A stretch of DNA of 27,758 bases. It comes from RGIG5579 sp045544655 (GTDB lineage Bacteria; Bacillota; Clostridia; Oscillospirales; SIG627). Positions within the stretch are counted from its first letter, which is position 1. Each line of letters starts with the position of its first letter. The stretch lies in NCBI GenBank assembly GCA_045544655.1, contig JAZPZL010000045.1:1-27758 (forward strand). The letters are read 5' to 3'. The position numbers were made by a program, and so were the translations under genes. A model generated the notes under the pieces. The model saw nothing but the letters and a program-made list of their open reading frames with translations. It was not told the DNA's origin and did not search any database. Positions 23,553 to 27,758 of the stretch are shown in pieces.

Positions 23553-24479
23553 TTACTCCAATGCAAGATCCACCAGGGTCTCGCAAAGCTCGGGGAAGGC
23601 GATGCCTGCGGCGCGGGCGGCATCGGGGAAGAGACTGGTTTCGGTCATTCCCGGGGAGGTGTTGATCTCAATCACGAAGGGATCGCCCTTTTCATCCAGC
23701 ATCATATCCACGCGGGCAAGACCGCGGCAACCGGTTTCCGCATAAGCCTTGGCGGCGATTGCCTTCACCTTTTTCTCCACCTCGGGAGAAATGCGGGCAG
23801 GAATGATGTGGCGGCTTCCGCCGGGGGTGTACTTGGACTCATAATCGTAGAATTTGCCGCTGGAGGTGATCTCAATGGGAGGAAGCACCAGCAGCTTGTC
23901 ATTGCCCATTACGGGTACGGTCAGCTCTGTGCCGGAGAGGAATTTTTCCGCCAGAACCTGATCCCCGTAGGTGAACAGCTCCTTGAGGATCTCTTCTGCG
24001 CCTTCCCGTTCCCGGAGGATGGCAACGCCGATGCTGCTGCCCTGACAGTTTGCTTTCAGCACCAGGGGCAGACCCAGCACCCGAATGGCGTTTCCAACTG
24101 CCTCTTTGGGGTCGGCATCGGGGGAAATACACAGAAATTGCGGGGTGGGGACACCGGAAAGGGTCAGCACCTTTTTGGTCATCATCTTATCCAGACAAAG
24201 GGCGCTTGCCAGAGTTCCGGGGCCGGTATAGGGGATCCCCATCCATTCCAGAAGCCCTTGCACCGTACCGTCCTCTCCGCCCTTGCCGTGGAGGGCAATG
24301 AAGGCGCAGTCGGGAGCAAATTCGGTGATTTGGTTCAGGGTTTTGCGGGTCAGATCCAGCTCCACCACGTTTTCAAAACGCTGACGAAGGGCTTGGGCAA
24401 CGGCTTTTCCGCTTCTCAGGGAAACCTCCCGTTCGGTGCTTTCACCACCCATCAGCACAAGGATTTTTTCAGTTCTCAT
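23553..24479 (-). CDS. ddl: D-alanine--D-alanine ligase
   Basis: Ddl joins two D-alanines for the peptidoglycan stem peptide. The 308-residue ATP-grasp protein has HGKGGEDG (64-71), GSSIGV (148-152 region), the omega-loop YDYESKY (211-217) and EINTSPGMT (271-279). The tyrosine in the omega-loop (Y217) is the residue typical of D-Ala-D-Ala rather than D-Ala-D-Lac enzymes, so no vancomycin resistance is implied. The ATG follows GAGGA. A TATAAT lies about 25 bp upstream, but no good -35 accompanies it, so the gene may also be read from the queT promoter across a 48-bp gap. Confidence 0.95.
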   Translation of the reverse strand: MRTEKILVLMGGESTEREVSLRSGKAVAQALRQRFENVVELDLTRKTLNQITEFAPDCAFIALHGKGGEDGTVQGLLEWMGIPYTGPGTLASALCLDKMMTKKVLTLSGVPTPQFLCISPDADPKEAVGNAIRVLGLPLVLKANCQGSSIGVAILREREGAEEILKELFTYGDQVLAEKFLSGTELTVPVMGNDKLLVLPPIEITSSGKFYDYESKYTPGGSRHIIPARISPEVEKKVKAIAAKAYAETGCRGLARVDMMLDEKGDPFVIEINTSPGMTETSLFPDAARAAGIAFPELCETLVDLALE

Positions 24480-24527
24480 AGCGTTCCTCGATTCGTTTTT
24501 TTCTATTATATATATGCGTTGTTTGGA

Positions 24528-25163
24528 TCAGATGCCACCCAGAGGCGGTAAGGTATCGCGACGCGCACGGTAGACCTGGGGGAAGAAGTCCCGCAGAAAT
24601 GCGGTGAAGGCAGTTACCGCGCGGCGGATAAAGTGATCCACCACCTCATCGGTAAAGACCTCCGATTCGGGAAGTGCCTCCTCGGTGTGCCAGTGGAAAT
24701 TAAACTCCAGGAATTTGTGGATCTCCTCTTCGGGCAGACCCATACTGTTTTCGTACAATTTGGGATCGGGCTTGTGGAGACGGGTCCAAAGCTCCCTAGA
24801 CCAAGGCATTCTCTGGGCGGTGCGGCTCCCTGCACGGGAAAGCTCCTTGCGGTAATCCACGAACCAATTCTCGGGACCGTGGGATTTGCGGTGTGCCATT
24901 TGGGGTCCGTTGTCCCACAGATAGTCCAGGTAAAAATGGCAGAGGGCGCCGAAATCAAAGTCCCGAGTCAGATCCAGACCCTTGCCGAAGCGGATCAGGC
25001 TTTGGAGCCGCTCTTCGGGGGGAACGTCGCGGAAGTGGAGCTTGTCCTTGATCTCCCGATACGCGTCCACGCAGTCGGGGAGAATGGAGCCGAGAAAGTA
25101 GGAATCGCTGCCTGCGGGATCCAGCAGGTGGGCGGCGTACAGATGCATCATGGTTGCAGGCAT
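24528..25163 (-). CDS. Zinc-dependent phospholipase C-like domain protein
   Basis: The 211-residue protein resembles the zinc-dependent phospholipase C / S1-P1 nuclease-like family. It has an N-terminal MMHLYAA, a GSILPDCVD metal-site-like segment, KLHFRD, and FGALCHFYLDYLWD with histidine and aspartate at the expected spacing. There is no signal peptide or membrane helix, so unlike clostridial alpha-toxin it should stay in the cytoplasm. Such small homologues are common in clostridia and have no assigned substrate. Its start follows GAGGT, 8 nt after the queT stop, so the two genes form an operon. A hydrolase role is inference. Confidence 0.65.
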   Translation of the reverse strand: MPATMMHLYAAHLLDPAGSDSYFLGSILPDCVDAYREIKDKLHFRDVPPEERLQSLIRFGKGLDLTRDFDFGALCHFYLDYLWDNGPQMAHRKSHGPENWFVDYRKELSRAGSRTAQRMPWSRELWTRLHKPDPKLYENSMGLPEEEIHKFLEFNFHWHTEEALPESEVFTDEVVDHFIRRAVTAFTAFLRDFFPQVYRARRDTLPPLGGI

Positions 25164-25171
25164 AAGTTACC

Positions 25172-25657
25172 TCATTGTATATGGTTTCGAAAGGGGGTCA
25201 GGCATTTTCGCAGACCGTAGCCAAGCACTGCCGCGCTGAGGACCTCCCCTGCAAAAATGGAAAGAAAAAGGAGGGGGAGCGCCGTATCGCGAAAGCCGTA
25301 GGCAAAGTAAAGCAAAAGGGGTACGATGGCGGTATTGGCGATCACGGGGGGAATCAAGGATAGGATGGGTCTTTTTTTCAGAGAATAGGTTCCGAGGGCG
25401 CCCAGCAGAGTTGCCAGGGAGCCGAATACCACGTCCATGGGAATGGCACCGCCCAAAAGATTTGCCAGAATACAGCCGACGAACAGACCCGGCACCGCGG
25501 CGGGGGTGAATGCGGGGAGGACGCAAAGCGCCTCGGCAAACCGCAGTTGGATGGGTCCGAAGGCAAGATTCAGGCTCGCGGACAGAAGGGTCAGGGCAAC
25601 GTACAGCGCGGCGATCAGCGCCGCCTTTGTGATAAAAAGGGTTTTGGGGTTACGCAT
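25172..25657 (-). CDS. queT: QueT (QrtT) family queuosine-precursor transporter
   Basis: QueT proteins (COG4708 family) are small membrane proteins thought to act as substrate-binding components of ECF transporters for queuosine precursors such as preQ1. The 161-residue product is very hydrophobic, with about five membrane segments, and carries FGPIQLRFAEALCVLP followed by GLFVGCILANLLGG. This is the typical ECF S-component pattern. I start at the ATG at 25657, 9 nt after the GGAG core; upstream in-frame codons would run into the putative riboswitch. It is first in an operon with the phospholipase-like gene. Confidence 0.88.
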   Translation of the reverse strand: MRNPKTLFITKAALIAALYVALTLLSASLNLAFGPIQLRFAEALCVLPAFTPAAVPGLFVGCILANLLGGAIPMDVVFGSLATLLGALGTYSLKKRPILSLIPPVIANTAIVPLLLYFAYGFRDTALPLLFLSIFAGEVLSAAVLGYGLRKCLTPFRNHIQ

Positions 25658-25662
25658 GGTTT

Positions 25663-25707
25663 TCTCCTGTAGTTTTGTTTTGAGTGAGGAAGGTCTCGAA
25701 CTCACTT
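25663..25707 (-). promoter_or_regulatory. Candidate preQ1-I riboswitch before queT
   Basis: On the minus strand the leader has stem GTGAG (25705-25701) with CTCAC (25688-25684) around a 12-nt loop TTCGAGACCTTC. An A-rich tail TCAAAACAAAACTACAGGAG then ends in the ribosome binding site. This order matches the H-type pseudoknot of preQ1-I aptamers: stem, loop starting TTC, C before the 3' strand, AAAACAAAAC-type tail, then SD. The gene behind it is a known preQ1-riboswitch target family. The second pseudoknot stem is imperfect, so this remains a candidate. Confidence 0.6.
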
Positions 25708-25726
25708 GCCGCGTGCGGCACCCATC

Positions 25727-25755
25727 ATTGTATCACAAAGGCGGGGAGATTGCAA
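25727..25755 (-). promoter_or_regulatory. Promoter of queT
   Basis: On the minus strand TTGCAA (25755-25750) and TACAAT (25732-25727) are 17 bp apart. Transcription would start near 25720. It would give a leader with a GCCGC/GCGGC hairpin followed by the riboswitch candidate. Confidence 0.75.
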
Positions 25756-25772
25756 GAAGATTGTGGTATTTT

Positions 25773-25835
25773 GGGGCTCTGCCCCAAACCCCGCAAGGGA
25801 CTTTTTCAAAAAAAGCCCTTGACCCCAAAAATTTA
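25773..25835 (+). repeat. Dispersed hairpin repeat, long form
   Basis: A GGGGC/GCCCC hairpin, a CCCCGCAAGGG segment and a TTTTTCAAAAAAA-centred stem, then GACCCCAAAAATTT. It has the same layout as the leaders at 6011-6068 and 7481-7538, so the same element occurs upstream of the phosphoesterases and here behind the queT promoter. Confidence 0.75.
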
Positions 25836-25844
25836 TGGCAAAGG

Positions 25845-26030
25845 GGAAGGCAAATATATCCGTGATCTTGCGGGGACAAGGCAGGATTACGGGGTTGCGG
25901 TTGGTTGATAGCGGGCTGTCGAGGGCGCCAGCCCCTACACCTCATCCGTCAGCCTGCGGCTGCCACCTTCTCCCACCGGAGAAGGCTAATATGCCCGGGA
26001 TTTTGCAGGGACAAGGCGGTTTTCCGCGGG
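25845..26030. repeat. Composite intergenic element with direct repeats and hairpins
   Basis: Two imperfect direct repeats (about 25845-25893 and 25980-26029) share GAAGGC, AATAT and GGGACAAGGC and are roughly 75 percent alike by eye. Between them lie GGGCGCCAGCCCCTACA, a CAGCC/GGCTG hairpin and a CCTTCTCC/GGAGAAGG hairpin. I remember similar ACCTCATCCGTCAGCC-type sequences from gut clostridial genomes; no search was run. A 108-codon open frame over it looks spurious. Confidence 0.55.
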
Positions 26031-26111
26031 CTTGTCCGGAAAAGGGGCGAAAAGTTTTTCTTCTCCTGAGGGGAAGTTTTCGGAGGTTCCGAGAAAAGCG
26101 AAAACCAAGAA

Positions 26112-26144
26112 AAAGAGGTTTTCCCCATTTTGGAAAGCCTCTTT
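26112..26144 (-). terminator. Probable spo0A terminator
   Basis: On the minus strand AAAGAGG (26144-26138) pairs with CCTCTTT (26118-26112), extended by TTTCC/GGAAA, and is followed by TTCTTGGTTTT. It lies about 70 bp after the spo0A stop, behind another member of the hairpin repeat family (26161-26203). Confidence 0.55.
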
Positions 26145-26160
26145 CTTTTGAATCTGTATG

Positions 26161-26203
26161 AAGGTTTTTGGAGTGCAGAACCTTTTTTCAAAAAGGTTTT
26201 GCA
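26161..26203 (-). repeat. Dispersed hairpin repeat, short form, after spo0A
   Basis: On the minus strand this reads GCAAAACCTTTTTGAAAAAA, then GGTTCTGCACTCCAAAAACC. It is almost identical to the plus-strand copy at 8950-8990, so the two copies are inverted relative to each other about 17 kb apart. Confidence 0.75.
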
Positions 26204-26214
26204 AAAAAGCTTTT

Positions 26215-26976
26215 TTATCCGGCGAGAGATCGCATACGAAGGCGGAGGTTGTCAGCGATCATAGCGATGAATTCGGAATTGGTGGGCTTGCCCTTGCCGC
26301 CCTGAATGGTGTAGCCGAAGAGGGAACCCAGCATATCCACGTCGCCCCGATCCCAAGCCACCTCAATGGCGTGGCGAATGGCGCGCTCTACCCGGGAGGA
26401 GGTGGTTGCGAATTCCTTGGCAACGCCGGGGTATAGGGTTTTGGTCACCTCACCGATGATGCGATTGTCCCGCACCACCATCATAATGGCGCATCTGAGA
26501 TACTGATACCCCTTGATGTGAGCGGGGATCCCCACCTGATGCAGAATGCGGGTCACCTGATTTTCCAGATCAAAATCATCGTGAATGGGGAACTTTGCCT
26601 CCCGACATACCTGACGGATCTTATCTCCCAGCACCTCGTAATCAAAGGGTTTCAGAATGCAGGCGCTGATGCCTCCTGCAAAGGCGTCCTCCAGTACCTT
26701 GCGATTGTTGACCGCCGTTACCAGAATGAATTTGGGGGAAGCCTCCTTCAGGCTCCGCTTTACCTCGCGGATCAGGCTGGCGGGATCGTACCCCGGAAAC
26801 CACAGATCCAGAAGGACCGCGTCCGGTCGCAGACTCTTTATGGCGTTCAACGCCTCTGCGCCGTCTCCGCTGTCACCTACGACCCGAAAGCCCATATTGG
26901 TCAGACTCTCCTTGCATACGAAGCGGAAATCATTCCCCGAATCAATAATGTAAACCTTTTCCTGCAGCTCTTTCAT
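26215..26976 (-). CDS. spo0A: Sporulation transcription factor Spo0A
   Basis: Spo0A is the phosphorylation-controlled master regulator of sporulation entry. The 253-residue protein has an N-terminal receiver domain with phosphoacceptor D57 (LLDLWFP), T87 and K109 (ILKPFD). A C-terminal DNA-binding domain of unmistakable Spo0A type carries IPAHIKGYQYLR, SRVERAIRHAIEVAW and KGKPTNSEFIAMIAD. The acidic pair that normally binds magnesium reads D12-S13, so one acidic residue is replaced. I start at 26976, where AGGAG lies in good position and the receiver begins. An in-frame extension to 27111 would translate the palindromic upstream region. Upstream lie two 0A boxes, implying autoregulation. Confidence 0.95.
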   Translation of the reverse strand: MKELQEKVYIIDSGNDFRFVCKESLTNMGFRVVGDSGDGAEALNAIKSLRPDAVLLDLWFPGYDPASLIREVKRSLKEASPKFILVTAVNNRKVLEDAFAGGISACILKPFDYEVLGDKIRQVCREAKFPIHDDFDLENQVTRILHQVGIPAHIKGYQYLRCAIMMVVRDNRIIGEVTKTLYPGVAKEFATTSSRVERAIRHAIEVAWDRGDVDMLGSLFGYTIQGGKGKPTNSEFIAMIADNLRLRMRSLAG

Positions 26977-27032
26977 AACGTGCTTTTCTCCTATCTGTCC
27001 TTTTTTCGTTTTTTGTAGATCGCTCTTAGATA

Positions 27033-27049
27033 TTACCAAAAATTGGTAA
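27033..27049. promoter_or_regulatory. Operator-like palindrome 1 upstream of spo0A
   Basis: TTACCAA-AAA-TTGGTAA, a perfect 7-bp inverted repeat with 3-bp spacer, 57 bp before the spo0A start codon. It shares the half-site with palindrome 2, whose centre is 44 bp away (about four helical turns). It does not match any operator I can name. Confidence 0.6.
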
Positions 27050-27072
27050 ATAATGCAAGAGGTTTTGAGAAT

Positions 27073-27097
27073 AAAATTACCAATAATTGGTAATTTT
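27073..27097. promoter_or_regulatory. Operator-like palindrome 2 upstream of spo0A
   Basis: Core TTACCAA-TAA-TTGGTAA (27077-27093), extended by four matching A/T bases on each side to 11-bp arms. With palindrome 1 it suggests paired binding of a dimeric regulator near the spo0A promoter. Confidence 0.6.
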
Positions 27098-27160
27098 GGA
27101 GGATTGAACAAAAGAAAGGGGTCCCCTTTTGCCCATCTGCCGAAAAAGAAGGTCGGGACT

Positions 27161-27187
27161 TGTCGAAGAGGGGCATCCGCTGTCGAA
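27161..27187 (+). promoter_or_regulatory. Two 0A boxes upstream of spo0A
   Basis: TGTCGAA occurs at 27161-27167 and at 27181-27187, same orientation, start points exactly 20 bp (about two helical turns) apart. TGTCGAA is the core Spo0A binding sequence, so this is a likely autoregulatory site. A TTGACA lies just beyond on the minus strand (27208-27203) but has no partner -10 box, so the promoter itself is not resolved. Confidence 0.65.
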
Positions 27188-27320
27188 GGGGGGAGGGAGA
27201 ATTGTCAATTTCCTTTGGCTTTTGTTTCCTTCACCTATATTCTAAGACTTCCTGGGGAAAAAGTTTGGGGGATGCCGCCGTCGATTTTTATTTTCTTTTG
27301 CTTTTATTTGGAAAAAATTC

Positions 27321-27350
27321 AAAAAAAACTGCTACCGATACGGTAGCAGT
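27321..27350 (-). terminator. Intrinsic terminator after the transporter pseudogene
   Basis: ACTGCTACCG (27328-27337) and CGGTAGCAGT (27341-27350) form a perfect 10-bp stem with a 3-nt loop. On the minus strand it is followed by eight T. It lies just past the stop codon of the transporter remnant and separates it from spo0A. Confidence 0.85.
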
Positions 27351-27362
27351 CAAAATGATTTC

Positions 27363-27758
27363 TCAGAAGAAATTTTTGATCCATCCCAGGATGGTAAAGT
27401 CGTCGGCAAATTCAAAGCTGAGGATGCCGTAGAGGAAAAGTCCCACGATGAGGGTGGGAACCACGTAGGGCAGATAAGGCTTGAGCCGGCGGGGAAGCTT
27501 GGGACCCTTTCTGCTGTTTGCCTCTTCCGGAAATTTGTCGAAGCCCCAGCCCTTTTTGCTGACGCAGAACAGTACGCAGAGAAGAAGAAGAGACTTCCCC
27601 ACCATCTTCCCCCTTCCATATTATTAAATACGGTAGGCATGGACTCGAAGAGGAGGCAGGGACCTGCTCCGACCTGAATATCGTAGGTGAAGCAGGCGGG
27701 GAAAATGATCAGTCCCGCAACCAGGGCAACGAGCGGCTACCTAATTTTTCTCGTTCCA
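27363..27758 (-). pseudogene. Remnant of a sodium-dependent (NSS/SNF family) transporter gene
   Basis: Two minus-strand frames together resemble neurotransmitter:sodium symporter-type amino-acid transporters. In one frame (about 27736-27590) the product reads LVALVAGLIIFPACFTYD, then GAGPCLLFESMPTVFNNM and GGRWWGSLFFF, which is the region around membrane helix 7-8 of this family. It then breaks. The C-terminal part lies in another frame (27605-27363): CVSKKGWGFDKFPEEAN, PRRLKPYLPYVVP and a last helix, stop at 27363. The roughly 100 or more residues expected between them are missing, and a TAG at 27737-27739 interrupts the first frame upstream. The gene is therefore deleted and out of frame, or the sequence is misassembled at the window edge. 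Family recognition is by memory of conserved segments. Confidence 0.6.

Noticed and set aside
24495..24525. Independent promoter for ddl
   Set aside because: TATAAT is present upstream of ddl, but the hexamer 17 bp before it is a poor -35. Left as a possibility only.
23217..24551. Long plus-strand open frame across the repeat element and antisense to ddl
   Set aside because: It runs through non-coding repeat sequence and then opposite ddl. It lacks a start signal and a recognisable domain.
25835..26161. 108-codon plus-strand open frame between queT and spo0A
   Set aside because: It is made from repeat modules with hairpins, and its product is proline/glycine-rich without a coherent fold. 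I treat the region as a repeat element.
26977..27111. N-terminal extension of Spo0A to an upstream start at 27111
   Set aside because: It would translate through the palindromes, has no ribosome binding site and adds unconserved residues. AGGAG before 26976 and the receiver start decide the shorter form.
27181..27300. Sigma-H promoter for spo0A
   Set aside because: AGGAAA-like -35 elements are present but no GAAT-type -10 follows at the right spacing.

Overview
The window comes from a moderately GC-rich, low-redundancy chromosome of a spore-forming Bacillota, most likely class Clostridia (Oscillospirales-like; the rank is inference). The support is a Spo0A master regulator, a single-chain pyruvate:ferredoxin oxidoreductase typical of anaerobes, the gram-positive gene order nusB-xseA-xseB-dxs-tlyA-nadK-argR-recN, near-consensus sigma-A promoters, strong GGAGG-type ribosome binding sites, and the dispersed hairpin repeats I associate with gut clostridia. 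No rRNA, tRNA, CRISPR array or intact insertion sequence is visible.

Layout. Positions 291-3851 (minus) carry nifJ with its own promoter and terminator. Divergent from it, comM/yifB (4050-5576, plus) is followed by a small two-helix membrane protein (5569-6006). Next come two head-to-tail copies (1470-bp period) of a secreted, membrane-anchored metallophosphoesterase (6143-7474 and 7613-8944), each preceded by the same hairpin-rich leader. Converging on them is a single-gene unit (9055-11028, minus) encoding a three-domain FHA-TIR-Ser/Thr kinase with a perfect consensus promoter. This is the least conventional gene in the window.

From 23040 down to 11168 (all minus) lies one very compact run of twelve genes: serC-serA-nusB-tsaD-like-xseA-xseB-dxs-tlyA-nadK-argR-recN-tyrS. 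Gaps are at most about 18 nt and several genes overlap. It has one clear promoter upstream of serC and a hairpin after tyrS, so it reads as a single operon. It joins serine synthesis with antitermination, DNA repair (ExoVII, RecN), isoprenoid precursor synthesis, NADP supply, arginine control and tRNA-Tyr charging. ispA, often found between xseB and dxs, is absent here.

Further right on the minus strand are ddl (23553-24479), a zinc-dependent phospholipase-C-like protein (24528-25163) and queT (25172-25657). queT has a good promoter and a leader that looks like a preQ1-I riboswitch overlapping its ribosome binding site. After a repeat-rich gap comes spo0A (26215-26976). Its upstream region holds two TGTCGAA 0A boxes exactly 20 bp apart and two matching 17-bp palindromes 44 bp apart. 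The right edge carries the remains of a sodium-dependent (NSS/SNF family) transporter gene with an out-of-frame internal deletion.

Gaps between genes are rich in small repeats. One family of TTTTTGAAAAAA-centred hairpins occurs at least seven times in both orientations, and two longer structured elements sit at about 23196-23400 and 25845-26030. The best candidates for undescribed biology are the FHA-TIR-kinase, the duplicated surface phosphoesterases and the palindromes upstream of spo0A.
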